This document shows, piece after piece, positions 16,868 through 25,700 of a stretch of DNA of 64,000 bases. Source of the stretch: Thiohalocapsa sp. ML1 (GTDB lineage: Bacteria > Pseudomonadota > Gammaproteobacteria > Chromatiales > Chromatiaceae). The notes below the pieces were generated by a model. The model had not been told where the DNA came from and ran no database searches. It was given only the letters and a program-made list of their open reading frames with translations. The stretch's first letter is position 1; each line of letters begins with the position of its first letter. The stretch covers positions 124,001 to 188,000 of the forward strand of contig NZ_JABX01000002.1 in NCBI RefSeq assembly GCF_001469165.1, written 5' to 3'. A program made the position numbers and the translations under genes.

Positions 16868-17536
16868 TCAGCGGTTGTTGCCGGTCGCAGACGGTGCGCT
16901 TGCGGGCGTCGACGGCGCCTTGAAGGCCGCGTCGTCGACGCCCGCATCGTCGAGCCACAGGCGCCGATACAGGTAGACTTGGCCCGCCGGATCCCGCAGC
17001 ACGAGCCGGCCCTGGTGCTGCGCAAACTCGTAGGGCCTGGCGATGTCGTGCTCGGGGTCGTACAGCGCGACGCGGTCGCCGCGCTGCTGGATCAAGCCCT
17101 CGATATAGTCTCCGCGGCCGGAATAGAGCCGAAACCGATGTGCCTGCACGATCAACAGCCCGCCGTTGGGGCCTTCCCAGATACCCTCCAGACTGGTGCG
17201 CTGCCAGCCCGGCAGGGTGGGCAACTGCGCGCCGGGCAACTGCTGCATCCAGGCCCCCATGTCGGGCATGCCGCTGGGCATGCCGCCCGGGGGCATCTGC
17301 CCCATGCCGAAGGGCATGGCGCCCGGCGCGGGCATGGGTGCAGAGGCGCCGTCGCCGAACATGCCCATGGCCTCCATCATGCGCGCCATGGCCTCGGCGA
17401 ACACCCGCACACCGTCGGACGCGTCGGCCGCCGTCAGCGGCGCCGGGCAGAGCCCGAGCAGCGGCGCAACAAGGAGCGGCGCAACAAGGAGATAAACCGG
17501 CAAGGGGGGGCGGCGCGATGGCTTCGGGCGGCGCAT
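16868..17536 (-). CDS. secreted Met/Gly/Pro-rich hypothetical protein
   Basis: A 222-residue protein not recognised. It has a basic N-terminus (MRRPKPSRRPPLPVYLLVAP) followed by a hydrophobic stretch and CPAPLTAADA, so it is exported by Sec; a Cys after a small-residue stretch could even make it a lipoprotein. A Met/Gly/Pro-rich region (about residues 55-95, motifs AMPFGMGQMPPGGMP) then leads into a beta-rich C-terminal domain (GIWEGPNGGLLIVQAHRFRL...QHQGRLVLRDPAGQVYLYRR). Met-rich stretches of this kind can bind copper, but that is only a suggestion. The next gene is divergent. Confidence 0.65.
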   Translation of the reverse strand: MRRPKPSRRPPLPVYLLVAPLLVAPLLGLCPAPLTAADASDGVRVFAEAMARMMEAMGMFGDGASAPMPAPGAMPFGMGQMPPGGMPSGMPDMGAWMQQLPGAQLPTLPGWQRTSLEGIWEGPNGGLLIVQAHRFRLYSGRGDYIEGLIQQRGDRVALYDPEHDIARPYEFAQHQGRLVLRDPAGQVYLYRRLWLDDAGVDDAAFKAPSTPASAPSATGNNR

Positions 17537-17721
17537 GGTGTCAGTTGACGGGGCTCGGGGGTCCTTGGCCGGCGGGCCACCGGCGGCCGCCGATGCCGCT
17601 GCCTCCGGATCGAATCCCCGAAGCATACCAGAGCGGCCGGCGCGCCCGGCGCGAGCGCAGACAGTTGTGCACGCCGATAGCCCGGGCACCGCACGCCCGC
17701 ACCCGGGACTGAGGCCGCAGC

Positions 17722-20097
17722 ATGCTCCCGCCTGACAGCGACAATCCGCGCCCGACCTGGCGCCCGAGCCTGTCTGCGTTTCTCGCGGCGATGCGCGAGC
17801 CGCCAAGCTGGACCTTCGACGTAGACGGCTTCGGCGTCGGCATCGACAACGTCCACGTCGACGTGTACCTGAGCCCGCGCTTTCGGGAGCTCGCGGCCAT
17901 CACCGTACGCAAGCTCTTCGCCCAGGAGATGGCCGAGGCCGTGGGCCAGACCCCGGCGCAGCGGATGGATCCAGAGGACCTCGAGCGCTTCCGCCGCCAC
18001 TACGCGAACCTGTTCGAGCAGACGCTCGAACGCCACGGCTCCTCGCAGTCGGCGGAGCTGCTCGCGCTGTTGCAGCTCGCGCTGATGCGCCTGTTGTTGG
18101 AGCTGACGGTGCGCGAGCACCAGAACCAGCTCGCCGAGTGCCAGCGTGCCGGCCAGCAGTCGCTCGCGGCCGGCACCGGCCGCAGCCTGGCTCTGCACGA
18201 GAAGCTGGTGCTGCTCAAACGCCACGGCGCCGCCATCAACCGCCGCGTGCTGCGGCTGCTGTTCCGCCAACTGCGCAAGCTCGAGTCCGGCCGCCTGGGC
18301 AAGCTGCGGGCCGCGGTCAGCACCGATGCCTGGCCGCTGCCCACGCAGGCGCTGTTCAACCCGGTGCTGCTCGCCACGAACCCCGGCGACGCCGCCGAGC
18401 TGTCGCAGGACTACCTCATCGCGGCCGTTGGCGACGGCGGCGACGACAACTGGTTCAGGCTCGCAAACCAAGCGCTGTTGTCCACCTTCGCCGAGTACCT
18501 GCCGGAGTATGCGCGCCGTCAGGTGCGCCAGGAGCTTGCCCCGCAGCAGCTCACCGAGCGCCTGGGCGAACGCCGCGACCAGGGTGTGCTGCGCGGCTAC
18601 CTCGCCACCGAGCTGTTGCTCAGCGGCTTCATGGCACCGGAGGAATATCAGGAGGCGCGAGCCTGCTGGCTCGACGAGCCCGCCAACATCCGCCGCTTGC
18701 TGCAGGTGCCCGAGCGCGACGCCGAGGCCGGCGACTCCGCGCTGCTGCTGGCGCCGGTGCAATGGAGCTCCAGCCGCTGGCTCGGCTTTCGCCGGGAGCT
18801 GCGTGCGCGCCTGCACCGGCGCCTGCTGCACGCGGGCTTTGTCGACCGTATCGTGCTCTGCTACTGGTTGCCGGCCCTGCGCACCCAGCTCGGCGCGACG
18901 CTGCCGCTGACGCTGGTGGCCGACCACTGCGCCGGCAACCTGTCCCGGCGCCGGCTCACCGAGCGCCTGGCCGCGCTGGAGAACGACACCGACCGCGGCG
19001 CCGCGCTGCGCCTATTGGAGCGTTGCCAAAGCGCACTCAAAAAGCTGGCCCCGGAGGAGCGCGCGGGCTACCTAGACCGCTTCGTCGGCGACTTCACGGT
19101 GCTTCGGCGCGACCTCAAGCTCGCCTACAAGACCTACCAGGCGATGGACCGGCTGCGGCTCGCCGAGAGCGCCGACGAGGTCACGCTCTCGCGCGCCAAC
19201 GGCAGCCTGTGGGAGCTGGTCTCCCGCGCCGAGACCCTGCCGCAGGTGCGGCGCATGCATGCGCACGCCATCGTCAAGGCCGACATCCGCGGCTCCACGC
19301 GCATCACCGATGAGCTGGTGCGCCGCGGGCTCAACCCGGCCTCGCACTTCAGCCTGAACCTGTTCGACCCGGTGAACCGGCTGCTGCCGGAGTTGGGCGC
19401 CGAAAAGCTCTTCGTCGAGGGCGACGCGGTGATCCTGGCGCTCTACGACTTCGAGACCGACGCCGCCGACGAGGGCGCCTCGGCGCAGCCCGTGGCGCGC
19501 GCCTGCGGCCTTGCGCGGAGCATCCTGCGGGTGGTGGCGATGCAGAACGTGCTGAACCGCCGCCACGGCCTGCCGGAGCTGGAGCTGGGCTTGGGCGTCG
19601 CCTACTCGCCGCGGGAGCCGCATTTTCTGTACGACGACGGCCGGCGCATCATGATCTCCAGCGCCATCAATACGGCGGATCGCCTCTCCGGCTGCTCGGC
19701 GCCGCTGCGCAGCACCGGCCTCACCCCGACCGGCAGCGGCCACCGGGCAATGCTGGTGCGCCCGGTGGGCGCCGCGGCGATGGCGGCGGGCGGCGATGAG
19801 CTGCTCGCCTACAACGTCAACGGGATACTGCTGGAGCAATCCGCTTTTTTCCAACTGCAGCGGGAGCTGCGCATGCGCCAGACGCGGCTCGCCGTGCCCG
19901 GCGACGAGAACGGCATCTACTTTGTTGCCCGCTATAACGACCTCACCGGGCGCAGCCGCCGCCTCGCGGTGCGCTGCGCGCGGGTGCCGACCTGGGACGG
20001 CACCGGCCTCGGCGAGCCGGACACCGAGCACCGGCACTATTTCGAGGTCATCGCCGATGAGTCGGTGATGGGCAGGCTGCGCGGGGAGTTCGGCTGA
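17722..20097 (+). CDS. large protein with C-terminal class III nucleotidyl-cyclase-like domain
   Basis: A 791-residue soluble protein. The first 500 residues are alpha-helical and match no family that could be recognised. Around residue 515 comes VKADIRGSTRITDELVRRG, followed by LGAEKLFVEGDAVILALYDFE and, near residue 655, RRIMISSAINTADRLSGCS. This is the order of the catalytic beta-alpha-beta core of class III adenylate/guanylate cyclases. KADIRGST matches the first metal-binding Asp region and VEGDAV the second. The substrate-selecting Lys/Asp pair could not be placed, so activity is uncertain. It stands alone, divergent from the Met-rich gene and convergent with the lytic transglycosylase. 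Confidence 0.65.
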   Translation: MLPPDSDNPRPTWRPSLSAFLAAMREPPSWTFDVDGFGVGIDNVHVDVYLSPRFRELAAITVRKLFAQEMAEAVGQTPAQRMDPEDLERFRRHYANLFEQTLERHGSSQSAELLALLQLALMRLLLELTVREHQNQLAECQRAGQQSLAAGTGRSLALHEKLVLLKRHGAAINRRVLRLLFRQLRKLESGRLGKLRAAVSTDAWPLPTQALFNPVLLATNPGDAAELSQDYLIAAVGDGGDDNWFRLANQALLSTFAEYLPEYARRQVRQELAPQQLTERLGERRDQGVLRGYLATELLLSGFMAPEEYQEARACWLDEPANIRRLLQVPERDAEAGDSALLLAPVQWSSSRWLGFRRELRARLHRRLLHAGFVDRIVLCYWLPALRTQLGATLPLTLVADHCAGNLSRRRLTERLAALENDTDRGAALRLLERCQSALKKLAPEERAGYLDRFVGDFTVLRRDLKLAYKTYQAMDRLRLAESADEVTLSRANGSLWELVSRAETLPQVRRMHAHAIVKADIRGSTRITDELVRRGLNPASHFSLNLFDPVNRLLPELGAEKLFVEGDAVILALYDFETDAADEGASAQPVARACGLARSILRVVAMQNVLNRRHGLPELELGLGVAYSPREPHFLYDDGRRIMISSAINTADRLSGCSAPLRSTGLTPTGSGHRAMLVRPVGAAAMAAGGDELLAYNVNGILLEQSAFFQLQRELRMRQTRLAVPGDENGIYFVARYNDLTGRSRRLAVRCARVPTWDGTGLGEPDTEHRHYFEVIADESVMGRLRGEFG

Positions 20098-20112
20098 ACC
20101 AAGGCCCGGCGC

Positions 20113-22182
20113 TCACTCATCCGCTAGCGTCGGCGGCTCCGGCGCCGACACCGGCGCGAGCAACGCACCCAGCCGAAAGCCATCGAGCCCCAGTCGCCGG
20201 GCGTAGATGACGCGGTAGGTCAGCACGCGGCGCACGTAGTCGCGGGTCTCGCGGTACGGGATCTCGCTCAGCCAGAGGTCCGCGGCCACGGGCGCATCCG
20301 GCAGCCAGCGCGACACGGCACCGGGGCCGGCGTTGTAGGCCGCGGTGGCGAGCACCTGGTTGCCGCCGAAGCGCTCGCGCATCAGGGCCAGGTAGCGGGT
20401 GCCGAGCGCGATATTGAGCGCGGGGTCGATGAGGTCCATGCGCCCCGGCGCCGACAGCCCGGCGGCGCGGGCCATGTCGCGGGCGGTGCCGGGCATGAGC
20501 TGCATCAGGCCCACGGCCCCGGCGTGGGAGGCGACATCGGCATCGAAGGCGCTTTCCTGGCGGATCACGGCATAGACCCACTCCGGCGGCAGCCCGTGCG
20601 CCTCGGCACGCTCGCCGACCAGCTCGGTGTAGAGGAGCGGGAAGCGCAGGTCGATGTCGTCCCAGTAATCGCTGCGCGCGAGCGTGAAGATGGACTCGGT
20701 GACGAGCCCGAGCCGCTGGCCGACCAGTGCCGCGCTGCGTAGCGCTGCCGGATCATCGGTGCGGGTCAGCTCGCGCCATTCGCGGCTCACATCAGCGCTG
20801 CGCCCTAAGGCCTGAAGCTCGCGGATGCGCCGGGCGGTGTCCGATGCCATCAGGCGCTTGATCTCGGCCGGGTCCGCCGGCGTCGGCTGCGCGCGCAGCG
20901 CAGGCGGGCGGCCCAAGAGCTCCGCGGCGCGAAAGCCCCACAGATCCCGCTCTGCCGCCGCGCGGTCCAGCGCGTGCGCGGCGCCCACCAGGTCGCCGCG
21001 CTTGCCGAGCGCGCGGGCGAGCCAGTACTGCCATTCGCCGCGCTCGCGCTCCTCGGGCGGCAGCGCCTCCACCCACTCGGTGATCTCCGGCCAGGCGCGC
21101 AGCCGCAGCGCCGCGCGCAGTCGCTCGCGCTGCAGATCCAGGTTCTCGGGCAACGAGCGCAGCTCGCGCAGATACACGAGCCCGCTGCGCTCGCCGGCGC
21201 GCGCGAGCCCGGCACCGATGGCCGTGACGGCGCGATCCTTGGCCGGCGGCGGCACCAGCTCGCGCGCCTTGAGCACCGCCCAGTCGGCGGCGGCGAGCCG
21301 CGGGTCGTCGGCGGCCAGGCGCTCGATGCCGGCGATGAGCGCCGCCACGCGCTGTTGCGGGTCGTCCGGCAGCTCGGCATCCTTGAGGCGCTTCGGGTCC
21401 CGGTACAGCGCGAGCTGCTGATCCAGCCAGCGTTGCTGGCGCGCCGGCAGATAACGGCGCTGGAAGCCGGCCACGCCGGGATTGCGCCGTGCCAGCGCAA
21501 GACCCACCCGCCGCCAGACGAGGTCCGGCGTCAGGCCGCCCGCGGCATGCCAGCGGGCGAACACCGGGTCGCAGGCATCCGGCAGCGAGGCGCCGGTGAG
21601 GTACAGCTCGTCGAGCCCGACGAAGGCCTCCTGCTCCCGCCCGAGTGCGAGCAGCCCCTGGCGGTAGCGACAGGCCCGCTCGGCCGAGCCGTTGTCCGCA
21701 TAGTTGCGGACATAGCCGGCCATGTCGCCGTCGGCAAGGAGCCGGTTGAGCCAGAGCAGGCGCAGCGTCTCGCCCGGCGCGGTGCCGGCGTGCTCGGCAA
21801 TGAACTGCTCCACTGCGGCGGCGTTATCCGCGCGCAGGCCGCGCTTGAGCGCCGCGAGCCGGAGGTAGGGCCAAAGCGCATAGTCGCGCAGCCCAGCGTC
21901 GAGCGCGGCGAAGGTCTCCCGGTCGCCGGCGGCAAGTGCGCGCTCGGCGGCGACGAAGTCCAGGCGCTGCTGCGCGAGCGTCGCCGCAAGGCCATCCTGC
22001 GGCAGCAGCGCGGCGCCGAGGAGCCCGGCAAGCAGGAGGCCGAGCGCCCGCAGCCGCGCGGCCCGGCGGAGGATCAGACGAGCATGCGCCCGCGGGCGCG
22101 AAGGGATACGCAAAAAGTTACGCAGAAAGTTACGCAGAAAGTTACGCAAAGGGATACGCACAGTGATAGCAGTCGATGCCAT
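20113..22182 (-). CDS. slt: soluble lytic murein transglycosylase
   Basis: A 689-residue Slt70-type enzyme that cleaves the MurNAc-GlcNAc bond of peptidoglycan with 1,6-anhydro ring formation. A long helical superhelix (U/L domains) occupies about residues 70-520, and the C-terminal SLT domain carries WVYAVIRQESAFDADV with the catalytic Glu, then GAVGLMQLMPGTA and NIALGTRYL. The best start is ATG at 22182, giving an unusually long basic N-terminus before the hydrophobic signal segment LGLLLAGLLGAALL. That N-terminus contains a repeated RNFLRNFLRNFL made by 12-bp tandem repeats. The gene is divergent from the IMPase-like gene. Confidence 0.88.
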   Translation of the reverse strand: MASTAITVRIPLRNFLRNFLRNFLRIPSRPRAHARLILRRAARLRALGLLLAGLLGAALLPQDGLAATLAQQRLDFVAAERALAAGDRETFAALDAGLRDYALWPYLRLAALKRGLRADNAAAVEQFIAEHAGTAPGETLRLLWLNRLLADGDMAGYVRNYADNGSAERACRYRQGLLALGREQEAFVGLDELYLTGASLPDACDPVFARWHAAGGLTPDLVWRRVGLALARRNPGVAGFQRRYLPARQQRWLDQQLALYRDPKRLKDAELPDDPQQRVAALIAGIERLAADDPRLAAADWAVLKARELVPPPAKDRAVTAIGAGLARAGERSGLVYLRELRSLPENLDLQRERLRAALRLRAWPEITEWVEALPPEERERGEWQYWLARALGKRGDLVGAAHALDRAAAERDLWGFRAAELLGRPPALRAQPTPADPAEIKRLMASDTARRIRELQALGRSADVSREWRELTRTDDPAALRSAALVGQRLGLVTESIFTLARSDYWDDIDLRFPLLYTELVGERAEAHGLPPEWVYAVIRQESAFDADVASHAGAVGLMQLMPGTARDMARAAGLSAPGRMDLIDPALNIALGTRYLALMRERFGGNQVLATAAYNAGPGAVSRWLPDAPVAADLWLSEIPYRETRDYVRRVLTYRVIYARRLGLDGFRLGALLAPVSAPEPPTLADE
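22108..22160 (-). repeat. 12-bp tandem repeats inside the 5' end of slt
   Basis: On the coding strand, units of TGCGTAACTTTC occur three to four times in tandem, bracketed by TGCGTATCCC at both ends. They add the residues RNFLRNFLRNFL ahead of the signal peptide. Because 12 is a multiple of three, the copy number can vary without breaking the frame. Confidence 0.75.
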
Positions 22183-22312
22183 AGCGGATGATTGCCGAGC
22201 GCTGCCCGCGCCGCGGCCCTGGCAGAGGCTCAGAACTGCCGCCATTATCGGCCGCACACCCCCGGAACGCAGCGCCGACTTGCGCCGCGTCCAAGACGAA
22301 CCAGGAGCATGC

Positions 22313-23137
22313 ATGCCGAGAACACCCACCGCCGCCGACCTGGAGCACCTCGCCGAGCTGTTGCGCGAGGCGGCGCAGAACGAGATCCTGCCGCGCTTTC
22401 GCAGCACGGCCGGCACCGCGAAGGCCGACGGCAGCCTGGTCACCGACGCCGACCTCGGCGTGCAGCGTCGGCTCACCGCCGCGCTCGCCGCGCGCTGGCC
22501 CGAGGTCGCACTGCTCGGCGAGGAGATGGACGCGGCGGAGCAGGCGCGCCTGCTCGCCGCCGGCGGGCCGCTCTGGTGTCTGGACCCGCTGGACGGCACC
22601 ACCAACTTCGCCTGTGGCTTTCCGGGCTTCTGTATCTCGCTGGCGCTGCTGCGCGACGGCCGCACCGAGCTGGCCGTGATCCTGGACCCGCTGCGCGACG
22701 AGTGCTTTACCGCCGCCCGCGGCCAGGGCGCGTGGCTCGACGGTGCGCCGCTGGTGCCCTATGCGCCCGGTCCGGCGCTCGGGGACTGCGTCGCCGTCAT
22801 CGACTTCAAGCGCATCCCGCCGGCGCGGGTGCCGACGCTGTTCGGCGCGGGCGGCTTCCGCTCGCAGCGCAATCTGGGTGCCGTGGCGCTGGAATGGTGC
22901 TGGCTCGCCGCCGGGCGCTTCCAGCTCTACCTGCACGGCGGGCAGAAGCTGTGGGACTACGCCGCCGGGCGGCTCGTGGCCGCGGAGGCGGGCTGCGCGT
23001 CGGGGCTGTTTGCGCCCGGCGGCGACGCGCCGGTCACGGGGCTCGATCTCGGCAAGCGGCTGGCCCTCGCCGCCGCCGATGAGGCGCTGTTCGCGCGCTG
23101 GCGGGCGTTTGTCAAGCTACCGCTCCTGGAGCCTTAG
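22313..23137 (+). CDS. inositol monophosphatase-family phosphatase
   Basis: A 274-residue IMPase-superfamily enzyme, a Mg-dependent phosphatase acting on inositol phosphate, histidinol phosphate or related sugar phosphates. The metal-binding motifs are GEEMDAAEQ, WCLDPLDGTTNFACGFPGF and the late GQKLWDYAAGRLVAAEAG. The chosen ATG at 22313 has AGGAG about six bases upstream, and the earlier reading frame is not needed. A histidinol-phosphatase or 3'-phosphoadenosine-phosphatase role cannot be excluded. The gene is followed by the second copy of the dispersed repeat. Confidence 0.87.
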   Translation: MPRTPTAADLEHLAELLREAAQNEILPRFRSTAGTAKADGSLVTDADLGVQRRLTAALAARWPEVALLGEEMDAAEQARLLAAGGPLWCLDPLDGTTNFACGFPGFCISLALLRDGRTELAVILDPLRDECFTAARGQGAWLDGAPLVPYAPGPALGDCVAVIDFKRIPPARVPTLFGAGGFRSQRNLGAVALEWCWLAAGRFQLYLHGGQKLWDYAAGRLVAAEAGCASGLFAPGGDAPVTGLDLGKRLALAAADEALFARWRAFVKLPLLEP

Positions 23138-23159
23138 ATTCCTTGATGGCGCCGAACGT

Positions 23160-23332
23160 TTGCTCAGACCAACCAGGGCACGGAGCATCTTCTTGCGCCG
23201 CCCGCTCGCCCACTCATTGGCGCATTGAACAAGGGCCAAGGGCCAAGGGCCGAGGGGGGGGCTCCCTTGGCCCTTGGCCCTCGGCCCTCGGCCCTTCAAG
23301 CGCCGCGTCGTCGTGAAACTTGACTTATCTGC
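23160..23332 (+). repeat. dispersed heptamer-stem element, copy 2
   Basis: This copy begins TTGCTCAGACCAACCAGGGC and holds a longer stem: three AAGGGCC-type heptamers face five CCCTTGG/CCCTCGG-type heptamers (23228-23298). It then has CGTCGTCGTGAAACTTGACT and ends soon after. It occupies most of the 238-bp gap between the IMPase-like and methyltransferase genes. Confidence 0.7.
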
Positions 23333-23375
23333 CCTGCCTCGTAGGGTGTCCTGGTAACGGCGGGCTACGCCGACG

Positions 23376-23960
23376 CTACTCCGCCCGCGTCAAGGCCGCA
23401 GTAAAGTCCCGATACATATAGTCGTCGACGATCTTGACCTCGGCGCCGAGATCCGCCGCCCAGGCCTCGACCTCCTCAGGCGTGCGGTAGTTGAAGGTCC
23501 CCGAGCGGTCGTCGCCGTGCAGCACATTGAACACGAAGCCGCGCCGGGCGGCGCCGAAGCAGCGCTCGATGGCCGTGCGCGTCTCGTCTTGGGTCAGGTT
23601 GTTCAGCGCGCCGCTGCAGACGTACCAGTCGGCCTCCGGCAGCGGGTCCGCGAGCACGTCGCCATGGAGGATCTCCGCCCCGGTGCGCGCGCGCGCCACC
23701 TCCACCATGCGCTCGTGCAGATCGATGCCGACATAGCGGCCGATCTCGTCGCCGTGCTCGCGCAGATACAGCAGGAAATCGCCGAAGCCGCAGCCCAGGT
23801 CCACCATGCTCAGTCCGTGCAGGTTCTCCGGCAGCATCTCCCGCAGCACCCGAAAGCGGGTCTGCTGCGAGCCCGCGGAGTTGTAGTGCAGGCCCTCGGC
23901 GGTCTCGCCATAGCAATTGAGGACGTAGTCGTAGAAGTCGTGGACACTGATGCGGGGCAT
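23376..23960 (-). CDS. class I SAM-dependent methyltransferase
   Basis: A 194-residue protein with the SAM-binding motif MVDLGCGFGDFLLYLREHG followed by YVGIDLHERMVEVARA. The carrier of the second acidic residue is EILHGDVLADPLP and the fourth strand region is ADWYVCSGALNNL. It is a generic class I methyltransferase; the ordering of motifs is complete but the substrate cannot be inferred. The beginning MPRISVHDFYDYVLNCYG is shared with a group of stand-alone methyltransferases in purple sulfur bacteria, as far as can be told by memory. Neighbours are unrelated. Confidence 0.8.
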   Translation of the reverse strand: MPRISVHDFYDYVLNCYGETAEGLHYNSAGSQQTRFRVLREMLPENLHGLSMVDLGCGFGDFLLYLREHGDEIGRYVGIDLHERMVEVARARTGAEILHGDVLADPLPEADWYVCSGALNNLTQDETRTAIERCFGAARRGFVFNVLHGDDRSGTFNYRTPEEVEAWAADLGAEVKIVDDYMYRDFTAALTRAE

Positions 23961-24122
23961 GTTTCGTGGACCGATGCGGCGGTAACGGTTGGTGTGGGTA
24001 GAATGGGGCGCTGATCATAGCGCCCGCGCCGCCGACCCGCAGCAGTCCAGGTCATTGACACCGACGATCTCACCGCACGGACCGACATGAGCCGGCACCG
24101 GCGCGCTGCCGAGCACTGCCAG

Positions 24123-24292
24123 CGAGGCAGAGACTCAGATTAACCAGGGCATGGAGCGGCGTTTTGCGCAGCCCGCTCGTTGGGGCATTGAAGCAAGGGC
24201 CGAGGGCCGAGGAGGGCTCCCTCGGCCCTTCGCCAAGGTGTCGTCCTAAAACTTGACTCACCTGCAAGCAGTTAGCTCCGTCTAGCAATCTA
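24123..24292 (+). repeat. dispersed heptamer-stem element, copy 3
   Basis: Starts CGAGGCAGAGACTCAGATTA, has a short stem of two AAGGGCC/GAGGGCC heptamers against CCCTCGGCCCTT, then GTCGTCCTAAAACTTGACTC and ends AGCAATCTA. Its right end abuts the ATG of trmB, so part of the trmB leader comes from the element. Confidence 0.7.
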
Positions 24293-25024
24293 ATGGAGAC
24301 CGTGACCGACCTCGCCGACCTCGACCCGCCGCGCCGCCCGGTACGGAGCTTCGTGCTCCGCGAGGGCCGGCTCACGGCCGGGCAGCAGCGGGCCTTCGCC
24401 ACCCTGTGGCCGCACTTCGGCGTGGACTGGGCGCCGGGTACGCCGCTCGACCCGGCAGCGCTGTTCGACGTGCGACGGCCGGTGGTGCTCGAGATCGGCT
24501 TCGGCAACGGCGAGTCCCTGGCGGCACAGGCGGCGGCGGAGCCCGACCGCGGCTTTCTGGGGCTGGAGGTGCATCGCCCCGGCGTCGGGCACCTGCTGCT
24601 GGAGATCGAGCGGCTGGGGCTGACCAACCTGCGCGTCCTGCGCGCGGACGCGACGGCGCTGTTGCGCCGCCCGCCGGGGACACAGGCAGGCCTACCGGAC
24701 GGCTCACTCGCCCGCGTGCAGCTCTTCTTCCCGGACCCCTGGCCGAAGACGCGCCACCACAAGCGGCGCATCGTGCAGCCGGACTTCATGCGCGACATAG
24801 CTCGGGTGCTGGCACCGAGCGGCCTGTTCCACGCGGCGACCGACTGGGCGCCCTACGCCGAGCATATGCGCGCCGTTATCGAGGCCCTGCCGGAGCTGTT
24901 CGAGAACACCGCGGGCGCTGGCCGGTTCGCACCGCGCCCGGCGCGCCGCCCGCTCACCAAGTTCGAGCGCCGCGGCGAGCGCCTGGGACACGCTGTGCTC
25001 GATCTTCTCTACCGGCGCCGCTGA
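24293..25024 (+). CDS. trmB: tRNA (guanine-N7-)-methyltransferase
   Basis: A 243-residue TrmB enzyme that methylates G46 in the tRNA variable loop using S-adenosylmethionine. The SAM motif is VVLEIGFGNGESLAAQA, the acidic second motif is GFLGLEVHRPGVGHLL, and the tRNA-binding signature is RVQLFFPDPWPKTRHHKRR followed by ATDWAPYAEHM and TKFERRGERLGH. All are diagnostic. The ATG at 24293 lies at the edge of a dispersed repeat; a GTG at 24302 (VTDLADLDPPRRPVRSFV) is an equally good start. The ABC transporter pair that follows is co-directional but 37 bp away. Confidence 0.95.
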   Translation: METVTDLADLDPPRRPVRSFVLREGRLTAGQQRAFATLWPHFGVDWAPGTPLDPAALFDVRRPVVLEIGFGNGESLAAQAAAEPDRGFLGLEVHRPGVGHLLLEIERLGLTNLRVLRADATALLRRPPGTQAGLPDGSLARVQLFFPDPWPKTRHHKRRIVQPDFMRDIARVLAPSGLFHAATDWAPYAEHMRAVIEALPELFENTAGAGRFAPRPARRPLTKFERRGERLGHAVLDLLYRRR

Positions 25025-25061
25025 CGCGACGCCGCACCCGCAGCCGCCGTCTCCAACCGCC

Positions 25062-25700
25062 ATGTCCGCGCTTCGCCTCAGAACCCTGCGCCTGCGCCTG
25101 CTTGCGCCGGTGGACCTCGTGGTGGAAGCGGGCGAGCTCGTGTTCGTGTCGGGGCCGTCGGGCTCCGGCAAGAGCCTCTTGCTGCGCGCCATCGCGGACC
25201 TGGACCCGAACGACGGCGAGGCCTGGTGCAATGAGACGGCGCGCTCGTCGGTGCCGGCGCCGACCTGGCGACGCCGGGTCGGGCTCTTGCCGGCGGAGTC
25301 CGGCTGGTGGGCGGATCGGGTCGGTGCGCACTTTCCACCCGGTCTGCCCGAGGACGGCGACGCGCCGCGGCTGCTCGCGCGCCTGGGCTTCGACGACCCC
25401 GAGGTGCTGGACTGGGAGGTCCGGCGGCTCTCCACCGGCGAACGGCAGCGGCTCGCGCTGGCGCGACTCATCGCGAACCAGCCAGAGGTGCTGCTCTTGG
25501 ACGAGGCTACGGCGAACCTGGACCCCGAGAACCGCGACCGCGTCGAGGCCATCATCGCCGACTACCGCGCCGAGCAGGCCGCCGCGGTGCTCTGGGTGAG
25601 CCACGACCCGGAGCAACGCGAGCGCATGAACGGCCGCCGGCTCGTGATCCGGGACGGCCGGCTGGAGCCGGAGACGGACGCGGACGGCCTGCTACCGTGA
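25062..25700 (+). CDS. fetA: ABC transporter ATP-binding protein, FetA-type
   Basis: A 212-residue ATPase with Walker A GPSGSGKSLLLRAIADLDP, signature LSTGERQRLALARL, Walker B VLLLDEATANLDPEN and the H-loop WVSHDPEQ. The short length and the pairing with a YbbM/FetB-like permease identify the FetAB group, which exports iron and raises resistance to oxidative stress in E. coli. The stop overlaps the GTG start of the permease, so the two are translationally coupled. The iron role is inferred from the homologues. Confidence 0.82.
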   Translation: MSALRLRTLRLRLLAPVDLVVEAGELVFVSGPSGSGKSLLLRAIADLDPNDGEAWCNETARSSVPAPTWRRRVGLLPAESGWWADRVGAHFPPGLPEDGDAPRLLARLGFDDPEVLDWEVRRLSTGERQRLALARLIANQPEVLLLDEATANLDPENRDRVEAIIADYRAEQAAAVLWVSHDPEQRERMNGRRLVIRDGRLEPETDADGLLP

